Positions 31,921 through 43,133 of a stretch of DNA of 64,000 nt are shown in pieces. Location of the stretch: assembly GCF_000003195.3 (NCBI RefSeq), contig NC_012873.2, positions 25,145,317-25,209,316 of the forward strand. Direction: 5' to 3'. The stretch's first letter is position 1. The number at the start of each line of letters is the position of its first letter. The position numbers were made by a program, and so were the translations under genes. The notes beneath the pieces are model-generated. The model was not told where the DNA came from, ran no database searches, and saw only the letters and a list, made by a program, of their open reading frames with translations. The DNA comes from Sorghum bicolor (Eukaryota > Streptophyta > Magnoliopsida > Poales > Poaceae).

Positions 31921-33730
31921 GAAAATGGAGAGTCTCGTTCGGAGGACTAAAAAAAACACCGAACGCCTTGCCAAGAGAATTCAAGGATCAAAGAAGACTA
32001 GCAGACGGAGGATATCCTAATCACTGTCAGGGTGCTGCCGACATTCAAATACACCTCTGTCACCTGCTAGCTACATCAGAAGAAATTACGTCAAAATCCA
32101 GCTTGGGGGAGACTACCCCCATTTATCCAGCTAAGTGTTCTACTCGCGTTTATACTTTACTCAAATAATAAAAAGACGCATAATCATGAAAACCCAAATT
32201 AAAATTTTGTGCTTATATATATCTTTGCTTAGTTTGCTAAATAAATAAATAAAGTGTCTAGGCCAAACTGAACATAAATGATAAACTCTTATATGGATAT
32301 GATAAATAGTTGCTCTGCCATGTACCTAGTTTTTAAGTTTGAGCTCTCTCTCAAGTTTAGGCATAACTGTTATAATTTAAACCTGCTCTAAACCTGAACT
32401 TGTGGGAAGAGTACTTGATCTAAAGTCTAAGTCGTTAACGGATATGATATGGAAAGGTTGAGCTGTTGTTTATCTGTTCCTAGAGATACTAGAATTCTAG
32501 AGAATTTTATCTTTGAAAATCTTTAAAATAACACATGATGAGTTCCTGTATGATGAGAGTTTAAATTCCTACCACAGCCATATATACATGCTCGCTAGAC
32601 TTTGAGCCACACATTTACTTTTTACTACTTATGAGCATTGAGTGTGGTCAAGTTGTGTAGACCCTTAGAAGCTTGTCATGCGGTTAAAATCAAGATTCAC
32701 TTGCACATTCACTCATACATGCTGCTTCTACTCCGGAAGTATGCATCCACATATATCCACTCATTTCCAACTCCAGAGCCACCCAAAAGTATTCTACTCT
32801 TAATCCGGGAGGGAATAGCCAAAAATATTCTCCTATTTCTGTTTTTCCCTATGAAATAAATGCTCGAGTTATCCTGGTTACTACCACTTGCTATATTATT
32901 TCAGGAGATGTTTGCTCTAAAAAAAGGGATACGAGGAAATAAAAAGGGGCAAGTGCCCGGAAAGAGTGAGACGAGAGGTAAAAATGGACAAGTGTCCGAC
33001 AGTAGAATTAGGGGTACAAAGATACCCACCTGAGAGAAAAAGAAAATATAGAGCATCTCATTCCCCTCAAAAAGCTTTAAAGTGCAAGAAAGGTATGTAT
33101 CCCCTCAGAGCAAAAGTAGAATTAGACTTTCACCATTGTTTTAACCATTATCACCATCATCACCATACACCATTCACTCGCCACACATGCACATATTGAT
33201 TTGACTTATTGACTTGTTCTTCTAGATCCATGGTTTGACTATGCAATAAATGTCTTGTAAGTATGTATTATTTGTCTCCCACCTATGAGCTCCAGATATC
33301 AAAACCTTATTAGAGTAGGATGAGAGAGAAGGCAATATCACTATGCCTCATACAAAAAATACCATATACTTTGAGAGAAGGCATACACCATTGCTGCCTT
33401 GGAAAGGATCCAGAAATACCACAAAAGAGAGATTTGAGAGAGTCATACAAGGAATCTCTGAGTTTTATTTGAAAATCTGCAAAAACTCCAGAGCTATAGC
33501 TGATCAAGAATAAGAGACATGGCGCTTGACTAGACTGTTCTATCTTTTAACTGCTCAAGACACAAGTGACGGTTGCAAGCCCCATGGTGAAAGGTAAAAT
33601 GAGTAAGTTTTAAGTCTTAACAGTGTACTCTAACTCAGAGATAAGATCTTGCTTGAACGCATGTGTACTTTTAAGGCATGAAACCACTGTAGAAACTCTT
33701 GAGTTCATCCTTGCTCAGGGACGAGCAAGA
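31921..33730 (+). other. Element F non-coding 3' region
   Basis: AT-rich, without a recognisable gene. Palindromes GGGCAAGTGCCC (32947-32958) and GGACAAGTGTCC (32986-32997), followed by GTAGAATTAGGGGTA, match the tail of D. An extra purine block AATCCAGCTTGGGGGAGAC lies near 32096. Confidence 0.6.
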
Positions 33731-33747
33731 GGTAAGCTTGGGGGAGT
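33731..33747 (+). other. Element F polypurine tract
   Basis: GGTAAGCTTGGGGGAGT lies directly before the 3' LTR start at 33748. Confidence 0.85.
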
Positions 33748-34965
33748 TGTTGACGGTCCTTAAGTACCAAATATAATCATCAAATAAATAAAGAAAAGGA
33801 TCCAAATGCAACCATCACCCAGACTTAGGGTTTTGGTAATCTGACAGAATTCCACGAGTTTTGGTGTTTGTCTATTTCTGCAGGGGGTTATCAGGAAATA
33901 TGGTTGAAAGGCCCACACGTCGGGTTTACATAGAGATATTAACGTGCCGCGCAATTTTCTATCATCTAGAAGACTCCAGAAGCCATGGGAACGAACGAGA
34001 AGGCGATCGAGCCTGGGGGTAGGGCGCCCACCCTCCCCTAGGGCGCCCGCCCTGGTACAGAGTCCAATTAGGACCCGTCTCACGGATTACGCTCCACCGA
34101 CCTAAAGGATCAAGGATAAGCATTCAATCAATGTCGGTTTGATCCATCGGCCCAGATTCACTTGAGGGGACTATATAAGCAGACCCCCTGGCCCCTGGAG
34201 GAGAACAAGTTCATCATAGAGTTGAGAGGTGCCCTCGAAGGATAACCTTTCCTCTAAATAGACTTAGGGCTTAGCATACAATGTGAGAGTAGACTAGATC
34301 TATTAGATTGAGAGAGATAGAGTGGAGGTGTAGATCGGAGGAAGCCCGACCTGTCGGTGTCTACTCCGAGGTTGTACCTGCAGGATCAAGTTCTCCTAAC
34401 CCGAGGCTTGCTCCTAGGACTCTTCAGTAATTCGACTTCTAAATTCTAGTAAGTTCTTGTTTTATTGTTCTTTGGTTTATGAGTTTACTTTAATCTCTTC
34501 CGGTTGAGTTTAGAGTAATCATTGCTAGCGTAAACGTGGTGTTTGGGCTAGGGTACTCATAGATATCCCCTAACTAGCTGGACCGTGGTAGTAGCGAGGA
34601 ATGTGACATTTCCGAGTTACCTTTGCATCCCACATCTCGTTAGCAGGACGGGTAGGGTTTATAGGTGCGGGTCGAACATCCTTTGTGGTGTCTAGATTCC
34701 GTGAGCCTCCCCAATAGAATAGTAGATCATCCTTACCAAGGTTAGAACGAGACTACAGTTGCAGTCTTCTCTATACATCGCTCACATCGAATCATATTCT
34801 TTGTAGCCTAAAGGGTAGTAGCAATAGATTTAGTTTGTCAGATGCACGCTTTCTCCCAGTGGTAAAAATATAAATACGATACTCTAGATAACCTCCCGGG
34901 TGAAGTGCTCACCTATATCCGCGCGCTTGTGGATCATTTTCTGATGGCGTTACCAAATATCAACA
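33748..34965 (+). repeat. Element F 3' LTR
   Basis: This 1218 bp copy of 27436-28630 has a TATATAA box at 34172-34178. The U3 frame seen in the sister LTRs is broken here near 33830. It ends AAATATCAACA. Confidence 0.93.
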
Positions 34966-35504
34966 CCCACAAATATGAGCCTTGCTTACTCCTTGGTGTC
35001 ACATTATTTCTGGTTTATGACGGGTAAGTATAGCTGACTACCTTCTCGTACTCAGAGTTTTATTTACCCTTGTTGCAGATGATGTCGTGTATCACGGCTA
35101 CTGTGCTAACTGTCACCATCCAGCTGCGGATGATGAGTAGATCTCGGGCAAGATCACTTGTCGTATCTTTGGTTGTGCTTTTGTTGGGATGATTATGGAG
35201 CTGGCATGTAATTAACCTAAGTGTGTGAGTTGTTTCAAAACTACTTTGCTTCCGCTACTGAACCATGTTGTAATAACTTTATTTGAACTCCGATGTTTAT
35301 GTAGAACTATATTCTGTGATGAATGTTTGTTATCTGTGATGGAGATGCTTGATCATGTACGGTCTTGGTTGTATGTTGGTTGAATCGAGATCTTTTGAGA
35401 TTTCGTCGGACTACCGGGTTTATATGGGTTCAAGTCCATTGGCTTGACTACTCTTGTGGTCGCTAATTCACTTGAATTCTTATAAATTGGACGGTTCTGT
35501 TACA
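34966..35504 (+). repeat. Element C 5' LTR, last segment
   Basis: It resumes CCCACAAATATGAGCC and ends CGGTTCTGTTACA before the primer site. It aligns with the H LTR end (reverse complement of about 49022-49530): both share GACGGGTAAGT and TTGTTGCAG/CTGTTGCAG followed by ATGAT, and the CTTCCGCTAC stretch. These are the R-U5 parts of the LTR. Confidence 0.82.
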
Positions 35505-35506
35505 GC

Positions 35507-35521
35507 TGGCATCGGAGCAAG
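35507..35521 (+). other. Element C primer-binding site
   Basis: TGGCATCGGAGCAAG lies two bases after the LTR end. H has the identical sequence at 60262-60248 on the minus strand. It is a variant of the initiator-methionine site TGGTATCAGAGC. Confidence 0.8.
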
Positions 35522-36443
35522 ATTAAGCATTTAACCATCATAGATTATTTAAAAAACAAATGAATTTGTTTTTCCCAAACTAATTGGCAATTTAGACTAT
35601 ACATAGGGCTGTTTTAAAATGATTGAACAAATATACCATGCCAGTGGTCATACCCTTTATGCCTGCTTAAGGACTTCTAGGTGGCTAAGTATTACTAACA
35701 GGGGGTTTTTCCTTTCGTCGTCCATATGGCGTGTAATAATATGGATGCCACTTACTTAAGTGCTAATGAATGGATCATGTGCCTCTACGCCACAGTAAGC
35801 AATGTTTTTCCTTTCGTTGTCCATACGGTGTGAAATTGTATGGATGCCACTTGCTTGAGTGGTAATGTATGGATCTATATGCCTCTACGCTATGGTAAGT
35901 GTGAGTTGTGAGAGCATGACCGTCCAACCGTCAGTCTAGGGGCCGGAGTGTTAGTTGTGGTTACTGGAATATTTACATGTTGTACACATGTATATATGAA
36001 AGTACTTAATTGTGGGTAGTTGGTGCAACCGTGTATACATATTTGATGTATATATGGGTGTACTTTACCTGGGCAGTGTGCTATGATATATGCTCAGGGA
36101 TATATATCGGAGTACTTAGTTTGAATTTAGAAGATTAGACTTTCATTTCTGCACATATACTCTTGTGGGGTTGGGCTAAAATTAATTTTCTGCAGATACA
36201 CTAACAACAAAACGTGTAGACCATGTAGTTACGTATAAAGAGAGCACGTATGTATGCCACCGACTATACCGCTAGAAATTTCTTTTCTAGGGATGGTAAG
36301 GATGTATAGAACGTGCATGCATCATGAACCATTCATGCATTCCTTTATGTACTACTTAAATGCTTATAAATCTGAAACTTGTACCTAATTATCTTTCCTT
36401 GTAATTAATTTTTCCTTACTCAAGTTGTGGTACTTTCCTACAG
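35522..36443 (+). promoter_or_regulatory. Element C leader with conserved splice donor and acceptor
   Basis: The leader contains a 99 bp tandem duplication (35706 and 35805). It also has a donor-like GGTAAGTGTGAG with GTAAGT at 35895-35900, conserved in the leader of H. It ends in a pyrimidine-rich acceptor TACTTTCCTACAG (CAG 36441-36443) that touches the orf0 start codon; CTTAC upstream could be the branch site. An intron of 549 bp is predicted between them. Confidence 0.5.
35706..35903 (+). repeat. 99 bp tandem duplication in the element C leader
   Basis: Units begin TTTTTCCTTTCGTCGTCC at 35706 and TTTTTCCTTTCGTTGTCC at 35805. Each contains GGATGCCACTT and GCCTCTACGC. The unit occurs only once in the leader of H, so the duplication arose in the lineage of C. 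Confidence 0.8.
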
Positions 36444-37367
36444 ATGGCAGCCCCACATGCAAGTGAAACTTTCCTGGACATGTTTGGCACTCCTACTTTA
36501 TTGTGGAGGGTGTTAAGTTCAGTGGGATATGAGGAACCACCCCAGTATACTTGGACAAAGGCCGAGCATGCAGGGTCCTTGCCTTGGGTAGATGTCCAAA
36601 TTACAGTTCCTCCTTGTCCCAATAACCCGCAGTGGCTAGGATGGATAGTGGAGTCCAATGGTCAAACTCCTTGGGAGGGTGCTCAAGTAGCAGCCCTAGA
36701 AGTGTTGTTAGAAATATGCCAGGACTTTGGTGATGAGCTAGTTAATGGCCTAGCTGAATCTTTTCCTAGAGTGAGTGTGACTGACACCTTTGTATCCCAG
36801 ATAGGAATTGAGCCCCTGGAGATGAGAGAAACCATATTAGGGTATAGCTCTAGCCCCGCCATGAGTGCCATGCTGGCGGTACTCAAGCTGTACTATGTGC
36901 GCCAAGACACCTATGTAGAAGCCATGCTAGCGCTTCAGCAAGCCGAAGCTGGGCAGCGCAAACTGCGCAAGCGCGTGCGCAAGCACCGCAAAGCCCTTAG
37001 TGATGCACAAGCTGAAATTTAAAACTATCATACCGCTTTGCAAGCCCGCCGCAACCAAGTTGAAAATGCAGTTAGAGAGCGCAATGAAGCACAAGCCCGC
37101 ATGATGTAAATGACTAGAGAGTGAGATGATGCTATGCGCTTGGCTGAAAATAGAGAAGTTGCTAGAGTTAGAGCTTTGTTTCAAGCTGAGGTTAGAGAGC
37201 AAGAGCTAATCCATAGGATTGCTGAGCTGCAGTTAGATGTCCATCGCCTAAACAATGTCATAAATCCTATTCCACACCCTGTCCCCATTATTCATGAAGA
37301 GGACCCTAGTGAGGAAGATCAGGATGATGGCATAGTCTCTAATGAAGAATCTGAGGAAGATCTGTAG
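36444..37367 (+). pseudogene. Element C orf0: extra ORF upstream of gag
   Basis: Starts MAAPHASETFLDMFGTPTLL directly after CAG. Residues 1-150 form a conserved globular part (WRVLSSVGYEEPPQYTW, PWEGAQVAALEVLLEICQD). A long Arg/Lys/Glu-rich coiled-coil-like segment follows, then an acidic tail (EEDPSEEDQDDG). Three in-frame stops at about 37020-37122 break the coiled-coil part. The same protein is encoded by H (59446-58361). Function is unknown; extra ORFs in this position have been reported for some rice gypsy elements (RIRE3/RIRE8 type, from memory). Confidence 0.75.
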
Positions 37368-37770
37368 ATAGCAATGGTTTCCGTATTTATGTACCAGTTT
37401 CCATCTCTTTATGTAATGGACATGTAATCTGAATTTCCAGTTGAGACTCTATGTATTTGGCCCTCATTCCCTTCTTGTAAGACTTAATCTATGACAATGA
37501 CCTTGTGTAACCATATGCACTTGTATGTGATGCTCCAAGTTTATGTTGAGCTTAAATAATTTCCAGCGATGTCTTTAATCCCTGTGAAATCATGTGGTTG
37601 TGAATGATCGCAAGTGTAACCAATATCGTGGATGATGTTCACTTGTTGTAATGTATTATTGTGCCCTGTATTATGTGGATTTATTTTAGTAAATTCCGTA
37701 TGGCATCAATTGAAATTCATTAGCAATTATTCTTGTCATCCTAAACGATCGCTTGGTATACCTTGTGCAG
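37368..37770 (+). promoter_or_regulatory. Element C orf0-gag spacer ending in a splice acceptor
   Basis: An AT-rich spacer without a coding signal. It ends with TACCTTGTGCAG directly before the gag ATG at 37771, and TCCTAAAC upstream could be a branch site. Together with the donor at 35895 this would make a 1.9 kb intron removing orf0. Confidence 0.45.
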
Positions 37771-38820
37771 ATGACGCGTAATACTCGTTCCGGCCACAAT
37801 GAGGTGCCGCCACCACCACCTCGTCCCCTGCCTGCGCCTGCTGAGCTCCTGGCAACTCTCGTTGAGGGCCAGCGGATGCTTAATGAAGCTATGCAAACCA
37901 TGGCGCAACAGAACCGGGGTGGTCACCATGCCCGCCAAGGCGGAGAAGCAAATCAGTATAGTAATTTCAAGGATTTCTAGGACACCAAGCCGCCGGTTTT
38001 CAAGGAGGCCTCTGAACCTCTGGAAGCTGATGAATGGCTCAACACTCTCGAGCAGAAGTTCTGCTTGCTGAGGGTGACTGAGGAGCTAAAAATGGAGTAT
38101 GCAGCACACCAATTGGAAGGCAAAGCAGGTGTTTGGTGGAGCCATTATAGGGCCAGCTTGCCTGCCAATGCTATTGTAACCTGGGACCAGTTCAAAACTG
38201 CTTTTAGGGATACTTATATTCCATAGGGCTTAATGACCATCAAGCATACTGAGTTCATGAACTTAACTCAGGGCACCAAAAGTTTGACTGAGTACCTTCA
38301 TGCTTTCAACAATTTCTCTTGCTATGCTATTGAGTTTGTTGACACTGATGCTAAGAAGCTTGCTAGTTTCAAGAGAGGACTTGGGCCCAAGCTGTCCAAA
38401 AATATGGCTGGTAACAAGAGTACCACCTTCATTGAGTTTGTGAGTGATGCTCTGACCCAAGAGAACTCCAATGCTATTTCTGTTGCATCCAAGAACCGCA
38501 AGGGGGCCTATGAAGCGGGTGCTTCACAATCCAAGGCTCCGGTGACAAGTAAGCCGGCCTATCACCCACCCAATGCTGTGACAAGGTACAGGCCGCCGCA
38601 CAAAAAGTCCAATGTGAAGACGGGGGTTCGCAAGTCCTTCACAGTTGCTCTTCCCAGAGGTGCCATAGGTCAAGGGAGCTCCAAAACTCCCCCTGATAAC
38701 CGTCCCTGCTTCAACTGCAAACAAGTTGGTCATTGGGCAAGGGATTGCCCTTATCCTAAAAAGATTTCTGCAGCTGGGGTTAATACTCGTACCGGCCGAG
38801 TGCACTATTCCACCGTTGAA
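37771..38820 (+). pseudogene. Element C gag
   Basis: Starts MTRNTRSGHNEVPPPPP and includes PAELLATLVEGQRMLNEAM, EASEPLEADEWLNTLEQKF and EYAAHQLEGKAGVWWSHYR. In-frame stops fall at about 37978 and 38224. From 38233 the frame is open: KHTEFMNLTQGTKSLTEYLH, FKRGLGPKLSKNM, and the CCHC zinc knuckle CFNCKQVGHWARDC (38707-38748). Gag packages element RNA. It continues in the same frame into the protease. Confidence 0.88.
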
Positions 38821-39279
38821 GAAATCCCCGTAGGTGAAGTGGTTACTGCTCATATGTTTCTTGTCAACCAACATCCCGCAGTTGTTTTGTTTGATTCAGG
38901 AGCCACACATTCATTTATGAGTCAAGCATTCACATCTAAGCATGGGCAACATGTAGTTGATCTTGACCAGGACAAATTTTGCATTAGTGCTGCTCGTAAT
39001 CAAATCTCTACGAATCAGTTAGTGAGGGATGTACACATTGTCATTGAAGGGCGTAATTATTCAGCAAATCTGGTAATCTTTTCGGGCTTGGGAATAGATG
39101 TTATTCTAGGAATGAATTGGATGAGTGACCATGGGGTGTTAATAGATACCTCAATCAGGGTGGTCATGTTGAGGGAACCTGATAGTAGAGAAGCTTTCTT
39201 AGTACAACTTCCCAAAAACGACGACATCCGTCATGCTGCCAATGCTATCAGACCACTCACTGTGGCAGAGATCCTGTAG
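38821..39279 (+). pseudogene. Element C aspartic protease
   Basis: Continues the gag frame. It contains VVLFDSGATHSFMSQAF, the retropepsin active site with an intact DSG (about 38893), then the C-terminal motif [19 protein letters not shown]. The frame ends at a stop at 39277-39279, while the reverse transcriptase follows in another frame, so there is a frameshift just before [10 protein letters not shown]. Confidence 0.85.
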
Positions 39280-40180
39280 TGTGTGAGTTTCCGGATGTCT
39301 TTCCAGAGGATCTGCCCGGGTTGCCACCACACAGAGTCGTGGAGTTTAAAATTGATCTAATTCCGGGTACCGCACCTATCTCTAGATGGCCATATCGAAT
39401 GCCACCCAACGAATTGGCAGAATTGAAGAAGCAATTGCAAGAACTCCTGGAGAAAGGTCTTATTCGGCCTAGTTCTTCTCCATGGGGATGTCCGGCTCTC
39501 TTTGTCAAGAAGAAGGACAAGTCTCTACGTATGTGTGTAGACTATCGTCCGCTAAATGCCGTGACTGTCAAGAACAAGTATCCCCTACCTCGTATTGATA
39601 TTCTATTTGACTAATTAGCCAAGGCTAAGGTATTCTCAAAGATTGATCTGAGATCCAGGTATCATCAAATCAAGATCCGACCTGAAGACATTCCTAAAAC
39701 GGCTTTCTCTACCAGGTATGGGCTATATGAGTATCTAGTCATGTCCTTTGGTCTGACTAATGCCCCTGCTCATTTTATGTACCTGATAAATTCGGTGTTC
39801 ATGCCTGAATTGGATAAGTTTGTGGTGGTGTTCATTGATGACATATTGTTGTATTCTAAAAATACCCAAGACCATGAGAAGCACCTTTGGATTGTACTCA
39901 CTAGATTGTGAGAACACCAGCTCTATGCCAAGTTTAGCAAGTGTGAGTTTTGGCTGAAGAAAGTGCCTTTTCTAGGCCATATTTCATCTGAAGACGATAT
40001 TTCTGTCGACCCGTCAAAGGTGCAAGAGGTTCTAGACTGGAAGGCCCCGACTTCAGTGCATGAGGCTCGGAGTTTTCTCGGTCTAGCGGGATATTATTGT
40101 CGCTTTATTCCAGACTTCTCCAAGATAGCCAAGCCTATGACCAAGCTGCTACAAAAAGATCTGAAATTTGTGTGGTCCCA
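39279..40180 (+). pseudogene. Element C reverse transcriptase
   Basis: It begins [18 protein letters not shown] and includes [17 protein letters not shown] (with W for the first R), [49 protein letters not shown] and the active site [11 protein letters not shown]. In-frame stops occur at about 39612 and 39909, and a frame break near 39960. It closely resembles the reverse transcriptase of H. Confidence 0.87.
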
Positions 40181-40790
40181 GGAGTGTGAAGTTGCTTTCA
40201 CTGCTTTATGTCATTTGCTGACCAATGCTCCTGTTTTGGCACAGCCGGACATTGAAAAGCCATTTGATGTCTTTTGTGATGCATGCGACACCGGGTTAGG
40301 TTGTGTACTTATGCAAGAAGGCCGAGTCATTGCCTATGCCTCTCGGCAGCTGAGGAAACATGAAGTCAACTACCCAACTCATGATCTAGAATTAGCGGCC
40401 GTTGTGCATGCATTGAAACTCTGGAGGCATTATCTATTGGGTAATCTGTGTCACATTTATACTGGCCATAAGAGCCTCAAATGTATCTTCACTCAGCCCG
40501 AGCTAAACATGAGACAACGAAGATGGTTAGAGTTGATCAAGGATTATAATCTTGAAGTGCACTATGATCTAGGCAAGGCCAATGTTGTAGCAGATGGCCT
40601 TAGCCGAAAGCAACATGTTGGACCTCTCCTAGAGGAAGGTTTCAATTTATTGCATCCTGTGGTCCTGCTCAATATTGTAGTCAGTTGTTCCTTAGAGAGT
40701 CAAATTATAGAACTCCAAAAGACTGACCCTGGTATCTTCCACATCAAAAGAAAAATGCAAGAGCAAGACACCAAGCATTTCAGGTAGATG
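40181..40790 (+). pseudogene. Element C RNase H
   Basis: Contains [37 protein letters not shown] and [12 protein letters not shown]. In the last motif the catalytic aspartate (TDHKSL in H) is replaced by glycine, so the enzyme would be dead even with an open frame. A frameshift near 40785 separates it from integrase. Confidence 0.85.
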
Positions 40791-42165
40791 AGAAGGGTGT
40801 GCTATGGTTTGATGATCGACTTGTAGTACCCAAAGACCGTGACCTATGCAACAAAATCTTAGATGAAGCTCACTCCTCTAAGTTGTCCATTCATCTTGGT
40901 AGTAGCAAAATGTATCAAGACTTGAAACCGCGTTTCTGGTGGACCAAGATGAAGAAGGAAATAGCAGCTTATGTTGCTAGGTGTGATACCTGCTGCAGGG
41001 TAAAGGCAATTCACCTTAAGCCTGCAGGATTGTTGCAACTTTTGTCGATTCTAGGTTAGAAGTGGGAAGAAATCAGCATGGATTTCATTGTTGGGCTTCC
41101 CCCTACTCAAAAAGGGTACAATTCTATATGGGTGATTGTTGATCGCTTGACCAAGTGAGCTTATTTCATTCCGGTACGATCTACATACCGACCATCCGAC
41201 TATGCTGAGTTGTACTTCTCTTAGATAGTTAAGTTGCACGGGGTGGCTCGCACTATTATTTTTGATAGAGGTCCTCAGTTCACTGCTCGCTTCTGGGAAC
41301 ATTTACATTCACTCCTTGGTACAAGTTGGTTCGCATTTCAGCTTACCATCCTCAAACCTCCGGTCAGGCTGAGCGTGTGAATCAAATCTTAGAGGATATG
41401 TTGAGGGCATGTGTCATCTCTTCCAAGGGTGCATGGGAGAAGTGGCTACCCTTAGCTGAATTCTCTTACAATAATAGCTATCAAGAGAGTATTCAAATGG
41501 CTCCTTTCGAAGCTTTATATGGCCGTAAATGTAGAACTCCTCTAAACTAGGTCGAACCTCGTGAAAGGAGGTACTACGGAATTGACTTTGTCAAAGAAGC
41601 CAAAAAACAAGTTCTTGTTATCCATAAACACATGGAAGCCGCCCAAGCTAGGCAGAAAAGCTACACCGACCGAAGAAGAAAACCACTCGAGTTTGAAGTA
41701 GGTGACTTTGTGTACCTAAAGGTATCGCCTATGAAAGGGGTGAACCGCTTTGGTGTGAAGAGGAAGCATGCCCCTAGGTATGTGGGTCCCTACCAAATCA
41801 CTGAAAGGAGTGGCCAAGTGGCTTACAGGGTACAACAACCTCCTGAGATGAGAGTTATTTTTCCTGTATTCCATGTGTCCCAACTTAAGAAATGCTTTCG
41901 TGTGCCCGAAGAGAGAGTAGAAATAGGAGGTCTTAAATTACAGTCAGATCTATCTTATGAAGAAAAGCCTATGCAAGTTCTTGATGTCAAAGAAAGAGTT
42001 ACTTGAGGGAGAGTGATTAAACTTTATAGGGTGCTATGGAACCATCAAAGTGAAAGAGATGCCACTTGGGAAAGGGAAGACTATTTACAAGTGACTTACC
42101 CCTCCTTCTATGAAAAATGGTACGTCTTTCAAATCTCGGGACGAGATTTTTGTAAGGGGGGAGGG
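40791..42165 (+). pseudogene. Element C integrase, GPF/Y module and chromodomain
   Basis: The HHCC zinc domain ([29 protein letters not shown]) and a core with [11 protein letters not shown] are broken by stops near 41057, 41157 and 41224 and by a frameshift near 41310. The core then continues [25 protein letters not shown] module follows ([28 protein letters not shown]), with a stop at 42003, and then a chromodomain remnant (LYRVLWNHQSERDATWERED). In this lineage the chromodomain is thought to direct insertion to heterochromatin. Confidence 0.85.
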
Positions 42166-42166
42166 C
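42153..42166 (+). other. Element C polypurine tract
   Basis: TAAGGGGGGAGGGC lies directly before the 3' LTR start TGTAACACTCC. H has the same tract at 53598-53611. Confidence 0.88.
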
Positions 42167-42256
42167 TGTAACACTCCTAGTGTTAGCTTGCATGTAAGCC
42201 ATGAGCATTGCATCAACATAAGCATCATTATGATCACTCATGAGCATCATACCATG
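42167..42256 (+). repeat. Element C 3' LTR, first 90 bp
   Basis: Matches 13693-13782 with two mismatches and stops at CCATG, where element G is inserted. The remainder must lie beyond G and H, outside the window. Confidence 0.9.
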
Positions 42257-42969
42257 TGTTGATGCAAAATCTGATCTGCAAACACAAAGGGCTAATACCC
42301 GATTTAAACGTTAAGGCGTGCCAGCCGATTTGACCTTAGTATCGGCAAAGGTGTTAACTTGAATACTTTGGTCCCGACAACAGCGATGCGCCCGGATGCC
42401 ACGGCCAAGAGGTATTCATGCGGAACTTGAGAATACGCCGAGCTTAAGTCGACGAACTCCTAAGAACTCGTAATAAAAAGGAAAATATGAGAAAGTCGTC
42501 GAAAAAGTAGATGCTAGAATATGAGTAGAAACTTGTGTTTGATTGATTGATAGATGTCTGTATTACAATGCCCTAGGGTCTACATTTATACCCTGCTCAA
42601 AGAGCTACAACCAGACACGACTAGAACTCGAATTCCAAACAGAATCCGTGTACAGAACGATTTAAATAACTAAGGAAATCATAAAACTATCCTTTCGTGA
42701 CAAACTAGGATACCTCCACTAGCCGACCGGCAACCTCCAGGCTTTTCTTCCGCATCATCGGCAGACCCCCTTATCACAGCTATCGGCACCAACTAACACC
42801 GACCATCGGCACAAACACATCACCACCTATGAACTTAGTCATATTCAGCAACCCCTTCATCGGCAACCATCCTCATCGGCAGCTTCTTCCGCAGATCAAG
42901 TACTGCCACCGCATCTTGCCGTCCTATACTCTACCGATCCTGGCTACGTGTCCAAAAATGGTGTCAACA
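42257..42969 (-). repeat. Element G 3' LTR
   Basis: Starts TGTTGATGCAAAATC and ends GGTGTCAACA on the plus strand (TGTTGA/TCAACA inverted ends), followed by a purine tract on the minus strand. The partner LTR is outside the window, so the ends rest on the terminal motifs and on the junction with the interrupted LTR of C. Confidence 0.8.
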
Positions 42970-42986
42970 CATGCCCCCCAATTTCA
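42970..42986 (-). other. Element G polypurine tract
   Basis: The minus strand reads TGAAATTGGGGGGCATG directly before the LTR start TGTTGACACC. Confidence 0.8.
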
Positions 42987-43133
42987 GAGTATGAAATCAT
43001 TAATGCTCCGGAATTCTCTGTAGTAATAATGCCTTTCCGCAATTAATGCTCCCAATTTGGTAACCGACAACCTCAATCTGAACAACTCCGATCCTATTTC
43101 TCCACATATTCCTCGAAATCCTCAACTTCCTAA

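Larger units (their letters stand above)
27436..34965 (+). mobile_element. Element F: Athila-like, pol-less LTR retrotransposon
   Basis: A 7530 bp plus-strand element with 1.2 kb LTRs (TGTTGACGG to TATCAACA), a tRNA-Asp-type primer site and a purine tract. The internal 5.1 kb contains an unrecognised ORF where gag should be, a broken aspartic protease near 31360-31620, and no reverse transcriptase or integrase. No clean target duplication is visible. The base pairs flanking the E-F pair are CTCAC and CCCAC, one mismatch apart, which may be a decayed duplication of the pair as a unit. LTR divergence is about 4 % by rough hand count. Confidence 0.88.
13693..42256 (+). mobile_element. Element C: Tekay-like Ty3/gypsy chromovirus, interrupted by D, E and F, cut by G
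   Basis: Plus-strand element with a long LTR starting TGTAACACTCC, a TGGCATCGGAGCAAG primer site, an extra orf0, gag, protease, reverse transcriptase, RNase H, integrase, chromodomain, a purine tract and the first 90 bp of the 3' LTR. Three LTR-element insertions sit inside its 5' LTR (D 16209-25405, E 26165-27434, F 27436-34965). Element G truncates the view of the 3' LTR at 42256. Its pol matches that of H closely in protein text but carries about ten stops or frameshifts, so it is much older. Confidence 0.88.
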
